Shown piece after piece: positions 34,798-43,175 of a DNA stretch of 64,000 nucleotides. This stretch comes from Micromonospora sp. MH99 (GTDB taxonomy: Bacteria > Actinomycetota > Actinomycetes > Mycobacteriales > Micromonosporaceae). The notes beneath the pieces are model-generated. The model made no database searches. It was not told the DNA's origin and saw only the letters and a list, made by a program, of their open reading frames with translations. The translations under genes and the position numbers were made by a program. The stretch lies in contig NZ_MUZA01000004.1 of assembly GCF_021442385.1 (NCBI RefSeq), positions 62,001-126,000 on the forward strand, given 5' to 3'. Every line of letters starts with the position of its first letter. Positions within the stretch are counted from its first letter, which is position 1.

Positions 34798-35097
34798 CTA
34801 CTCGATGTCCGAGAACAGCCCCGTGATCTCCACCTGAGCGCCCTGGAGCCCACCGAAGACGGCGCCGGCAGCGGGCGTCGCGACTGCCGCGGAGGCGTCC
34901 TCGTAGCTGGCGAAGTACAGGTCGAGCGTCCGGTAGGCGGGAGTGGGCGTGCCGTCTTCCTTCGGCCACACCTTGGCCGACTCGACCCGCTGGAGCTTGG
35001 GGAACGTCTCCGCGGCCCGGCGCACGTCGGCGTAGACCTTCTCGAACTCGGCGGGGTCGGCGGGATTGCCGATGATGACGGTGATCTTGGTAGGCAT
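34798..35097 (-). CDS. EthD-family protein
   Basis: 99 residues, ATG 35097-35095 with GGAGGAG six bases upstream. KITVIIGNPADPAEFEKVY and LDLYFASYEDASAAVATPAA fit the EthD dimeric alpha/beta-barrel fold, associated with ether or lactone degradation and with decarboxylases or cyclases in polyketide pathways. First gene of an operon driven by the promoter with two TetR sites. Function in this setting is unknown. Confidence 0.8.
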   Translation of the reverse strand: MPTKITVIIGNPADPAEFEKVYADVRRAAETFPKLQRVESAKVWPKEDGTPTPAYRTLDLYFASYEDASAAVATPAAGAVFGGLQGAQVEITGLFSDIE

Positions 35098-35143
35098 GGC
35101 GCTCTCCTCCAGAGACAGCCGCGCACCCGGCGGACACCAGGTA

Positions 35144-35212
35144 GAACGAACGTTCTGTCTTTGAGGAACGTACCCGCCCATCGACCCCGCCGTCAAGACC
35201 GATCGTTCTATC
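35144..35212 (-). promoter_or_regulatory. Promoter flanked by two TetR operators
   Basis: On the minus strand: TTGACG (35196-35191), an 18-base spacer, and TACGTT (35172-35167). One operator (35197-35212, GACCGATCGTTCTATC on the plus strand) abuts the -35 upstream; the other (35144-35159, GAACGAACGTTCTGTC) lies just after the -10. They match the site beside the tetR gene at 14 and 15 of 16 bases. The two centres are 53 bases apart, five helical turns, so dimers would sit on the same face. Confidence 0.7.
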
Positions 35213-35345
35213 TGGCCCTGGTCGTGCGGGTGTCGCTCGTCACCAGCTGCGACGGCAGTGCCGGTGCGACGTCAACGCGCGACGCGGGAGGCGCCGGGCG
35301 CGTACGCGGCGACACGGGTCACTGCGACGATCGACGACGGCCGTG

Positions 35346-36581
35346 TCACGCCTCGGAGTCGCGATCTCCGGACGCCTCCCGTCCGATCGGCGAGGCGGAG
35401 ACCTCCAGCGACCGGCCCCGCCCTCGCAGCGCGCCGAGGAGCACGACCAGGGCCAGCACGCCGGCCACCACGCTCAGACCGGCCATCGGCGCCCAGCGGG
35501 TCAGCACCGGCGTGACCAGCAACAGGGCGGCCACGCCGATGATCTGGGGTCGGGAGGCCTGGCCGAAAATCTCGTACTCCAGCCGCATCCGGGCAACGAG
35601 GAAGAGTGTCGGACCGCCCACCACGAACAGCAGCCAACCGGGCCGCGGCTGCCCGTACGGATGATCGATCACCAACTCGTAGCCGACAGCCGTGACGAGG
35701 ACGCTGAGCACGATCACCAGGTGCGTCCATCCCGACACCGCGCCCAGCTGACCCGGCATACCCGCCCGGCCGAACGTCTCCGTCAACAGCAGACCGGCGC
35801 GATAGAAGTAGATCCGCCAGAGCAGCGCGCTGGTGACGAACGCTATCGAGAAAGCGGCTGCCCGTTCGGCGGAATAGTCCGCGCCGCCGAAGACCGTGCC
35901 GACAACCAGAATCGACTCACCGAGAGCGATGAGCACCATCTGCTGATAACGGTCCGCGAGATGGGTCCCGTCGATCTGCCACCGGCCCACTCTCGAAACC
36001 CCGAGCCACGGCAGCGGCCAGCCCAATGCCCAGGCAAGGTAGTCGACAGCGAGGGCGGCAACCCACAGCGGCAGGCGGAGGTGATCCGGTCCCAACGCGC
36101 CGGCCAACCACAACGGCGTGCTCACCAGAGCCCAGACGACAAGCCGGAACGGCACCAGCCGTCGCGGATGGCCACGCAGCGCGACGGCGACCACCAGCGG
36201 TCGCACCACCATCACCATCAGGTACGCGACCGTGAACGGCAGCGCTCGCTCCTCCATGGCGCGGGGCAGCGTCACCGCCATGACCAGTCCGGCGAACATG
36301 GTGCCGACGACGACGGCTTGAATGATCGACCGCTCCGGTTCGTACCGACTGGTGATCCAGACGGTGTGCGACCAGATCAACCAGAGCGCCAGAAAGAGCA
36401 GCAGGGTGCGCCCGAACCCCGTGCCGAGCGCCCAACCCGTGTCGTCGCGCAACTCGGCGAATCGTTGCGAGACCCGGGTGAGGGCCACAACGAAGGCCAG
36501 GTCGAAGAACAGCTCCAGGAACGTCGCTCGACCCGAACTCCGTGGAGGGCGCAGCAGTCCGGCACCCCGGCCCGTCGCCAT
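35346..36581 (-). CDS. Low temperature requirement protein A (LtrA) family membrane protein
   Basis: 411 residues from ATG 36581-36579 (GGAGG eight bases before). FLELFFDLAFVVALTRVSQ at the N-terminus and DRYQQMVLIALGESILVVG in the middle are the LtrA hallmarks, with about 11 membrane helices. Named from a Listeria cold-growth locus, but the biochemical role is unknown. It faces away from the HelR gene across 229 bases and ends near the TetR sites. Confidence 0.85.
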   Translation of the reverse strand: MATGRGAGLLRPPRSSGRATFLELFFDLAFVVALTRVSQRFAELRDDTGWALGTGFGRTLLLFLALWLIWSHTVWITSRYEPERSIIQAVVVGTMFAGLVMAVTLPRAMEERALPFTVAYLMVMVVRPLVVAVALRGHPRRLVPFRLVVWALVSTPLWLAGALGPDHLRLPLWVAALAVDYLAWALGWPLPWLGVSRVGRWQIDGTHLADRYQQMVLIALGESILVVGTVFGGADYSAERAAAFSIAFVTSALLWRIYFYRAGLLLTETFGRAGMPGQLGAVSGWTHLVIVLSVLVTAVGYELVIDHPYGQPRPGWLLFVVGGPTLFLVARMRLEYEIFGQASRPQIIGVAALLLVTPVLTRWAPMAGLSVVAGVLALVVLLGALRGRGRSLEVSASPIGREASGDRDSEA

Positions 36582-36810
36582 CGTCCGCCTCCGTCCGCCG
36601 CCCTGGTCACCAACGAGCCGGCCGCCGAAGGAGTTGCGTAATGGAAATGGAGATTGAGCGGGGCCACAAGCTATCCGAAACTGCAAGGTATTGAGAGTCC
36701 CATCTCTGCCGGCGAACTTCCTGGGCGACGAGGGAAACGCAACCCTATGCTTGCCGCCGACCGCGCTGCGGCTCATCCGGGCCGACGGATACCCAGACAA
36801 GGACTTGCGA

Positions 36811-38982
36811 ATGCGCCGGAAGTCTGCTCTGAACAACGGCACTGCTGGTCTCGAGGAATCACCGGCAACTACCGCAGAGGACCTCGCGCGCCGAGCCGCG
36901 ATCGCCGAGGAACAGACGTTTCTCGACGTGGCCACGGCCCGGCGCGACACGCTGGCCGACCAGCTACGGGTCGAGCTGTCGGCAGCGGCCGCCGACGCGT
37001 TGGCGCAGGCCCGCCAGCGCATGCTCCGCCAGCAGTACGACGAGCTCCAACGAGCAGGGGAAGGGCTGGTCTTCGGCCGCCTCGACGGTCTCGATGGCAC
37101 CGTTCGCCACGTCGGCCGTGTCGGTCTGCGCGACGAGGGTGCGGACAGTGAGCCACTGCTGGTGGACTGGCGCGCTCCCGCGGCCCGGCCGTTCTACACC
37201 GCGACGGCTGTCGACCCCCAGGGTCAGGCGCGGCGCCGGCACATACGCACCACGGGGTCGACTGTCGCCGGCGTGGACGACGAGCCTCTGGACGGCACCG
37301 CGACTGCCGAACTCGTCGGCGAAGGCGCGCTGCTGGCCGCCCTCGACCAGCGGCGCACCGGTCGCATGTCGACGGCGATCGCCACCCTGCAACGCGAACA
37401 GGACGACATCATCCGGGCGGAGGCGACCGGCCCGCTGATCGTTCAGGGCGGTCCCGGCACCGGCAAGACGGTTGTTGCGCTGCACCGCGTCGCGTACCTG
37501 CTGTTCACCCACCGGAAGATGGCCGACCAGGCGGTCCTGGTTCTGGGCCCTTCGCCGCGGTTCCTCCAGTACATCGCCCAGGTGCTGCCCGCCCTCGGTG
37601 AGACCGCCGTCGTCTCGGCGACCTGCGACACCCTGCTGGCCGACGTTCAGGTGGGCCGCGACGAGAGCCGGCTTCTCGCCGAGGTCAAGGGCCGCGCCCT
37701 CTGGCAGTCCGCGCTCGAAAACCACGTCACGTCGCTGCTCCCCCGGCCCCGTGAGCTGAAGCTGCGCTGGGAGGGCGAGTTCTTCGTCATCCCCGCCCCG
37801 ACGGTGGCGCACGCGCTCGCCTCGGCGGTGCAGGGCCGCCCCTACCATCGCGCCCGCGCGGCGTTCGCCGAGCAGCTGCACCACCTTCTCGCCGATGTCG
37901 TCGCCGAGCAACGCGAGGCGCTGATGGACGAGATGGAGGAGGGCTTCGAGGACATCCTCGCCCGCGTCGACAAGGGCATGGGCCACGACCCCCGCTCCCC
38001 CCGGACGCCCACCGGCAGCGACATCGACGGGTTGCTCTCCGAGGAGGAGATCGAACAGTTGCGGTGCCGTATCGCCGAGAACGCCACCATCGCCCGGTTC
38101 GTCGAGGCGTGGTGGCCCACCCTCGACCCCGAAACCCTGCTGCGTGCTCTCCTGACCGACCGCGCCCTGCTGGCCCGGTTCGCCCCGCAGCTGTCCCCCG
38201 AGGAGATCACCGCCGTCGCGGCCGAGCCCGCCGGGTGGGCACCAAGCGACATTCCCCTCCTCGACGCCCTTGCCGACCTGCTCGGCGAGGTCGACGCCCC
38301 GCAACCACCTGGCGAGTTCGTCGCCGACCGCGCTCGCCGGCAGCGCGGCTGGGTGTACGGCCACGTCGTCATCGACGAGGCGCAGGAGCTGTCCGAGATG
38401 CAGTGGCAGATGGTTCTCCGCCGCTGCCCCAGTCGCTCCATCACCGCCGTCGGCGACATCGACCAGGCCGAGGCGGCCCACCGGCACACCAGTTGGGCGC
38501 AAGCGGTGCGGGCCGCTTTCGGAGACCGGTGGACCGCTGCGGAACTCACCATCTGCTACCGGACCCCGCGCGAGGTCATGGACCTCACCGAACCGGTCTT
38601 GAAGAAGGCGGGCAGCCACAACGTGCCACCCCGGGCGGTGCGCTCCTCCGGCATCGCCCCCTGGCAGCGCACTGTCGCACCCACCGAGCTTGCTGGTGCT
38701 GCCGCCGAAGCGGTGCGGGAGCTGCGGCACCGGTGGCACGGGGGCACGGTCGGCGTCATCGCCCCCGCCGACCGCGTCGCCGAACTCGTGGCCGTGCTGA
38801 GTGATGTGCCGGTGCTCACCGCCACCCAGTCCAAGGGGCTGGAATGGGACGCGACGCTCCTCATTGACCCCCAGGGCGTCGCCGCCGAGCCGCGCGGCTG
38901 GAACGGCCTCTACGTCGCGCTCACCCGATGCACCCAGGAACTCGGACAACTGATCCTCACGCAGCAGTCGCCGCACCCGTGA
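36811..38982 (+). CDS. HelD/HelR-type RNA polymerase recycling ATPase
   Basis: 723 residues from ATG 36811 behind AAGGA. An N-terminal coiled coil (residues about 15-80, FLDVATARRDTLADQL) can enter the RNA polymerase secondary channel. Then come LLVDWRAPAARPFYTA, a Walker A GGPGTGKT (213-220), an acidic stretch around residues 375-420 (MDEMEEGFEDILARVDK and DIDGLLSEEEIEQL) where HelD proteins have the loop probing the main channel, VIDEAQELSEMQW as Walker B, CYRTPREVMDL and YVALTR. Relatives free stalled polymerase; the HelR subgroup protects against rifamycins. Subgroup assignment is inference from length and layout. Confidence 0.85.
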   Translation: MRRKSALNNGTAGLEESPATTAEDLARRAAIAEEQTFLDVATARRDTLADQLRVELSAAAADALAQARQRMLRQQYDELQRAGEGLVFGRLDGLDGTVRHVGRVGLRDEGADSEPLLVDWRAPAARPFYTATAVDPQGQARRRHIRTTGSTVAGVDDEPLDGTATAELVGEGALLAALDQRRTGRMSTAIATLQREQDDIIRAEATGPLIVQGGPGTGKTVVALHRVAYLLFTHRKMADQAVLVLGPSPRFLQYIAQVLPALGETAVVSATCDTLLADVQVGRDESRLLAEVKGRALWQSALENHVTSLLPRPRELKLRWEGEFFVIPAPTVAHALASAVQGRPYHRARAAFAEQLHHLLADVVAEQREALMDEMEEGFEDILARVDKGMGHDPRSPRTPTGSDIDGLLSEEEIEQLRCRIAENATIARFVEAWWPTLDPETLLRALLTDRALLARFAPQLSPEEITAVAAEPAGWAPSDIPLLDALADLLGEVDAPQPPGEFVADRARRQRGWVYGHVVIDEAQELSEMQWQMVLRRCPSRSITAVGDIDQAEAAHRHTSWAQAVRAAFGDRWTAAELTICYRTPREVMDLTEPVLKKAGSHNVPPRAVRSSGIAPWQRTVAPTELAGAAAEAVRELRHRWHGGTVGVIAPADRVAELVAVLSDVPVLTATQSKGLEWDATLLIDPQGVAAEPRGWNGLYVALTRCTQELGQLILTQQSPHP

Positions 38983-39034
38983 CACAGGTACCCGGACATC
39001 CGGCCAGGGCGCGGTCGGGGTTGCCGCTTCGGAC

Positions 39035-39256
39035 TCAGACGTTGCTTTCCCGTTCGTCCAGTGACAGGCCCCAGCCACGTGCCAGGGCTGCGAACTCCTC
39101 GTGGAACTGCGGGAAGGTCTTGTCGACGCAGGACGGTTCGTCGAACTCGATCCCCGGCGTACGCAGGCCGGTCACGCTCATGCTCATCGCGATGCGGTGA
39201 TCTGAACGGGTCCGCACCAGTGCTCCGGTCGGCTTGGCCGGCCGGGCGTCCCCAGA
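39035..39256 (-). pseudogene. Remnant of the 3' end of aroA (EPSP synthase)
   Basis: The minus-strand frame ends GALVRTRSDHRIAMSMSVTG, LRTPGIEFDEPSCVDKTFPQ and then F, matching the conserved C-terminal 50 to 60 residues of 5-enolpyruvylshikimate-3-phosphate synthase. Upstream it is closed by a TAG at 39257-39259. The other roughly 350 residues of the enzyme are absent from this window, so this is a decayed fragment rather than a gene. An intact copy must be elsewhere if the organism makes aromatic amino acids. Confidence 0.7.
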
Positions 39257-39337
39257 CTAACCAGCCGTGCCGGTGCCTCGCGTCCCGCCCGAGGGCGCCG
39301 ATCCGCAGTCGCCGCCCGTGTCAGCGAACGAATCCCG

Positions 39338-39383
39338 TTGACACCATCACCGACGTCTCAATACGCTTAACATGTTCGTTAAG
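39338..39383 (+). promoter_or_regulatory. Promoter and ArsR operator
   Basis: TTGACA at 39338-39343, 18-base spacer, TACGCT at 39362-39367. The dyad CTTAAC (39366-39371), six bases, GTTAAG (39378-39383) overlaps the expected transcription start. Placement is typical for autorepression by the ArsR protein encoded 17 bases later. Confidence 0.6.
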
Positions 39384-39400
39384 TGAAGGGAGGGGTTCGG

Positions 39401-39775
39401 ATGGCTGGCACCGATCAGCTCAGCGCGGTGTTCTCGGCGCTCGCCGACCCGACTCGACGGGCGATCCTCGCCGAGCTGGCCGAACGCGACGCCACGGTCA
39501 CCGACCTCACCGCTTCCTTCTCCATCTCGATGCCAGCGGTGTCCCGGCACCTGAAGGTGCTCGAACGCGCCGCGCTCATCTCGCGGTCGCGGTCGGGCAA
39601 GTGGCGCGAGAGCCGCCTCGAGGCCGCCCCGCTCCGCGAAGCAGCCGACTGGATCGAGCACTACCGGCGGTTCTGGGACTCGTCCCTCACTCGCCTCGAC
39701 GCCCACCTTGCCGCGGTGCAGGCCGCCGGACAGGCAACCGATCAGATGGCCGACGACACCCGGGAGCCCGAATGA
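39401..39775 (+). CDS. ArsR-family transcriptional regulator
   Basis: 124 residues, ATG 39401 with GGGAGGGG upstream. FSALADPTRRAILAELAE, then VTDLTASFSISMPAVSRHLK as the DNA-binding helices and LISRSRSGKWRESRL as the wing. No metal-binding Cys cluster is present, so it belongs to the metal-independent group commonly paired with SRPBCC proteins. Its stop overlaps the start of the next gene (ATGA). Confidence 0.9.
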   Translation: MAGTDQLSAVFSALADPTRRAILAELAERDATVTDLTASFSISMPAVSRHLKVLERAALISRSRSGKWRESRLEAAPLREAADWIEHYRRFWDSSLTRLDAHLAAVQAAGQATDQMADDTREPE

Positions 39776-40278
39776 ACGCCGACACTCCGCAGCTCGTCAT
39801 CTCCCGGCTGTTCGACGCGCCACGGGAGCTCGTCTACCGAGCCTTCACCGACCCCGACCACCTGGCGGCGTGGTGGGGCCCGACCGGCAACTCACTGCCG
39901 CGCGACGAGATCGAGTTCGACGTACGCCCCGGCGGCTTCCAGCGGTGGACGGAGGTCAACGAAGCCAGCCCCGACCTTCGCGTGCACGTCCACGTCGCCC
40001 TCACCGACGTCACCGACGGCGAACTGCTCGAAGGCCTCATGCACGTCGGCGGCCGGCTGCAGGAGGGCATCGAGCCGTTCCGGACGAGGTTGCGGGTCGA
40101 GTTCCACGACGCGTCCGAGGGGCGGACGCGCCTGGAGATCCGCCAGTGGCTGCCGGAGCACCTCACACATCCCAGCAACGAGGGTTGGCGCCAGGCGTTC
40201 ACCAAGCTGGACGCCGCGTTGGCGAACCCCCGGATCCTCGCAGCTGATCACCGAAAGGCAGACGCATGGCAAAGCTGA
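39772..40278 (+). CDS. SRPBCC/AHSA1-domain protein
   Basis: 168 residues. LVISRLFDAPRELVYRAFTD at the start, WWGPTGNSLP and the C-terminal helix HPSNEGWRQAFTKLDAAL give the START-like fold of activator of Hsp90 ATPase homologue 1-type proteins. Such proteins bind hydrophobic ligands. It overlaps the ArsR gene by four bases and the DHFR-like gene by 13, so the three form one operon. Confidence 0.85.
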   Translation: MNADTPQLVISRLFDAPRELVYRAFTDPDHLAAWWGPTGNSLPRDEIEFDVRPGGFQRWTEVNEASPDLRVHVHVALTDVTDGELLEGLMHVGGRLQEGIEPFRTRLRVEFHDASEGRTRLEIRQWLPEHLTHPSNEGWRQAFTKLDAALANPRILAADHRKADAWQS

Positions 40279-40829
40279 TCTACGTGACCAACATGTCGCT
40301 CGACGGATACATCGAGGACGACCGCGGCGTCTTCGCCTGGTTGCCGATGGACGATGAGGTGTTCGTGCTCTGCACCGACCTCCTCCGGTCCGCGGGCACG
40401 TTCCTCTACGGCCGGCGCCTGTACGAATCGATGGCCCAGTGGGAGACCAATCCGGCTCTGGCCGCGCAGTCTGACCTCACGGCCGAATTCGCGCGCACCT
40501 GGAAGGCGGCGAAAAAGGTCGTCTACTCCACGACCCTCACCTCGGTGTCAACCGCCGACACCCGGCTCGAACGCCGTTTCGACCCCGCCGCGGTACGCGA
40601 ACTGAAGGCCACGGCCAGCAGCGATATCACCGTGGGAGGTGCCAACCTCGCGGCACAGGCCTTCGAGGCCGGACTGGTCGACGAATGCCATCTGTTCATC
40701 TGGCCCGTTGTCGTCGGCGGGGGCAAACCCGGGATGCCGACCGGTACGCGCACCGACCTCGAACTCCTCGACGAGCGCCGATTCCGAAACGGCGTCCTGC
40801 ACCTCCACTACCGCTCTCTCGGGCAGTGA
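40266..40829 (+). CDS. Dihydrofolate reductase-family protein
   Basis: 187 residues, ATG 40266. MAKLIYVTNMSLDGYIED, FLYGRRLYESM, DITVGGANLAAQAFEAGLVD and the FIWPVVVGGGKP block match the RibD C-terminal/DHFR-like group common in actinobacteria, not the housekeeping FolA. It likely reduces a pterin, flavin or other heterocycle with NADPH. Third gene of the ArsR operon. Confidence 0.85.
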   Translation: MAKLIYVTNMSLDGYIEDDRGVFAWLPMDDEVFVLCTDLLRSAGTFLYGRRLYESMAQWETNPALAAQSDLTAEFARTWKAAKKVVYSTTLTSVSTADTRLERRFDPAAVRELKATASSDITVGGANLAAQAFEAGLVDECHLFIWPVVVGGGKPGMPTGTRTDLELLDERRFRNGVLHLHYRSLGQ

Positions 40830-40881
40830 GCGACGACCCGGTGTGCGCGGGCGGGGTCAACCGCCGAATCGGGCCGGCGGA

Positions 40882-42837
40882 CTAGCGCGGCACGGCCCGG
40901 AACCACGCCTCCCGGTCGCCCGGGTCCGGTCCGCGCCGGGGCAGGGTCGGCGGGTCCTCCCCGGTGACCGGCGCGTAGTGGTCGAAGGTGGTGGTCAGGA
41001 CAGCCTCCCCGCCGGTCAGGTCGGGAAGGGCGGCGACGACCTGCGGCACCCGGGAGGACGGCAGGGTGCCGCTCACCTCGAGGTAACCGCCGGCGACGGC
41101 GGTCTCGTGGACCACCCCTGCACGCCTACCGAGCAGCGCCAGCACCGTCTCCACCGTGCGCTGGGGAAGGTTGACGTCGAACCGTTCGATCGGCTGGCAC
41201 ACCCGGGTGCCGGCTCGACGCAGCGCCGCGGCGACCACGACCGGGGCGAGGTGGCGGAAGTCCGCCGCCACTGTCGAGATGGACTTGTCGAACTTCTGAT
41301 GCGGCCTGCTCTGTCGCGGGAGGTACCGGGAAGCCGTCATGGTCACCACACAGTCGGTGACCGGCCAACCGTGCCGGCCATGCCGCAGCGCGACCCGTAC
41401 GCCCTCCTCGGTGGCGGCGACGAATGCCGGTGGCAGCCGGCCGGGTTCGACGCCGGGACGGAACTCGATGCCGTGCCCGACCGGGGCGGCCTCGATCCGT
41501 AACCCGAGCCCGGCCAGGTACGGGTTGCCGCGCTCGTTCACCCGCTCCTCGGCGGCTCCGGTGCCGACGACCCGCTCGATGCAGGCCGTCAGCGTGCCGG
41601 AGAAGCGCACCCGGACGCCGTACCGGTCCTCGAGGAGAGCGGCGAGCACCTCCTTCTGGACCTCCCCGTGCAGACGGATCACCGCCTCCGCCTGCTGCTC
41701 GTCGAGCCGCAGGTCCACCAGCGGGTCCTCGTCGGCCAGCTCGGCCAGACCGGCGAACATCGCCAGCCGCTGCTCCGGCTGCACCGGTTCGACGACCGCC
41801 TGCCGGGTGGGCGGCGGAAAGCGGTAGCCGTGCCGCCGCGGCGGGTCCCCGATGTGCTGGCCGATCCGGGCCGAGACGCCACGCACCGCGGCGATCTGAC
41901 CGGCGGACACCGACTGGCGCACCAGCACGCCGTCGGGCTCGATGACGGCGATCTGGGTCACCGTCTGCGGGCGGGTTCCGGCCAACTGCACGCGATCGCG
42001 CACCCGCAGACGCCCGGACCACAATCGCACCCAGGCCCGCCGGCCGTGGCCGTCCCGATCGACGGCGAACACCGTGCCCGCCAGCGGACCTTCCCGCTGC
42101 TCGCCACGCGGCAGCAGGTCGGCGAGGAGGTGGCAGAGCTGCCGTACGCCTGCTCCGGTGATCGCCGAGCCGCACGCCACCGGGGTGAGCTCGGCGCGGC
42201 GCACCGCGTTCCGGATCGCACGCCGGACGTCGCGGACGCGTACCGGCTCGTCTGTCAGCCACCGCGCCGCCACCGCGTCGTCGACCTCCGCGACCGACTC
42301 CAGCACCGGTTCGGCGTCGAGGCCGACGGCCCGCACCCGGACGTCGCGCCCGCCCTGGCCGGTGACCGTGGTGAGCGGGACCGGACGCGCCCCGAGCCGC
42401 TGGCGTACCTGGGTCAGCACCCGGTCGACGTCGGCGCCGCGGCGGTCCACCTTGTTCAGGAAGAAGACCGTCGGTACGCCGATGCGCCGCAGCGCCCGCC
42501 AGATGGCGACGGTCTGCGGCTGGACCCCCTCGACGCTCGACACCACGAGTACGGCGGCGTCGAGCACGGCCAGCGACCGCTCGACCTCAGCGATGAAATC
42601 CGGATGGCCGGGGGTGTCCAGCAGGTTGATGGTCAGATCACCGATGGCGATCGACGTGACGGCCGCTCGGATGGTGATGCCGCGCCGGCGCTCCAGCTCC
42701 ATCGAGTCGGTCCGTGTCGTGCCGGCGTCGACGCTGCCCAACTGGGACACGGCGCCTGCCTCGTAGAGCAGGCGCTCGGTCAGGCTGGTCTTCCCGGCGT
42801 CAACATGGGCGACGATTCCAAGGTTCAACAAGGCCAC
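40882..42837 (-). CDS. Otr(A)/Tet(M)-like ribosomal protection GTPase
   Basis: 651 residues from GTG 42837-42835 (GGAG seven bases upstream). GTPase motifs: AHVDAGKT (10-17), the switch I region RRGITIRAA, DTPGHPDF and NKVD. Domains II to V follow, including a domain IV like that of EF-G with SRYLPRQSRPHQKFDKS and the domain V end. It resembles tetracycline ribosomal protection proteins (length about 640-660), which release tetracycline from the 30S subunit. Actinomycete copies can be housekeeping or resistance genes. A small ORF with a strong ribosome site overlaps its start (see next), so translation may be controlled. Confidence 0.85.
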   Translation of the reverse strand: MALLNLGIVAHVDAGKTSLTERLLYEAGAVSQLGSVDAGTTRTDSMELERRRGITIRAAVTSIAIGDLTINLLDTPGHPDFIAEVERSLAVLDAAVLVVSSVEGVQPQTVAIWRALRRIGVPTVFFLNKVDRRGADVDRVLTQVRQRLGARPVPLTTVTGQGGRDVRVRAVGLDAEPVLESVAEVDDAVAARWLTDEPVRVRDVRRAIRNAVRRAELTPVACGSAITGAGVRQLCHLLADLLPRGEQREGPLAGTVFAVDRDGHGRRAWVRLWSGRLRVRDRVQLAGTRPQTVTQIAVIEPDGVLVRQSVSAGQIAAVRGVSARIGQHIGDPPRRHGYRFPPPTRQAVVEPVQPEQRLAMFAGLAELADEDPLVDLRLDEQQAEAVIRLHGEVQKEVLAALLEDRYGVRVRFSGTLTACIERVVGTGAAEERVNERGNPYLAGLGLRIEAAPVGHGIEFRPGVEPGRLPPAFVAATEEGVRVALRHGRHGWPVTDCVVTMTASRYLPRQSRPHQKFDKSISTVAADFRHLAPVVVAAALRRAGTRVCQPIERFDVNLPQRTVETVLALLGRRAGVVHETAVAGGYLEVSGTLPSSRVPQVVAALPDLTGGEAVLTTTFDHYAPVTGEDPPTLPRRGPDPGDREAWFRAVPR

Positions 42838-42892
42838 AGCAGAACTCCACGGTAGGACGGTCAAGGGTCCGGAGCGTGGAAGCTGCTCGCAT
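42800..42892 (-). CDS. Possible leader peptide ORF overlapping the ribosomal protection gene start
   Basis: ATG 42892-42890 lies five bases after AGGAG (42902-42898), a better ribosome site than that of the main gene. The frame encodes 30 residues (MRAASTLRTLDRPTVEFCCG and onward, ending LVEPWNRRPC) and stops 38 bases inside the protection gene in another frame. Translation or stalling here could uncover or block the main start. The 338-base gap to 43175 otherwise shows no gene. It may simply be chance, since AGGAG is short. Confidence 0.4.
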   Translation of the reverse strand: MRAASTLRTLDRPTVEFCCGLVEPWNRRPC

Positions 42893-43175
42893 TGTCACTC
42901 CTGGTCGTGGTCGCTGTGGGCGATGCCCTCCACCAGGTGCGGCGGTGGGGCGTCCTGAGGTTCGCACGCCCGCTGCGACCGCCGCCACCGAATTCGCTCG
43001 CAGAGGGGCACGGCCTCGCGGCGCCGTGCTGCGGCCTGCGCGTCCGGCACTCGGGTGGACGGCCACCCCGTACCATCGGCTGTCAGGAATGACGCGGGCG
43101 GCGACAATCAGGGCAGGGTACGACGCCGTGCCGGCGGTGCGAGCTTCCCGGGGCACCGAGGAAGGACGTCGTGTC

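Noticed and set aside
36964..39078. A 704-codon open frame antisense to helR
   Set aside because: Shadow of the HelD-type gene, with no conserved motif. Only the aroA fragment at its beginning (a different frame) is meaningful.
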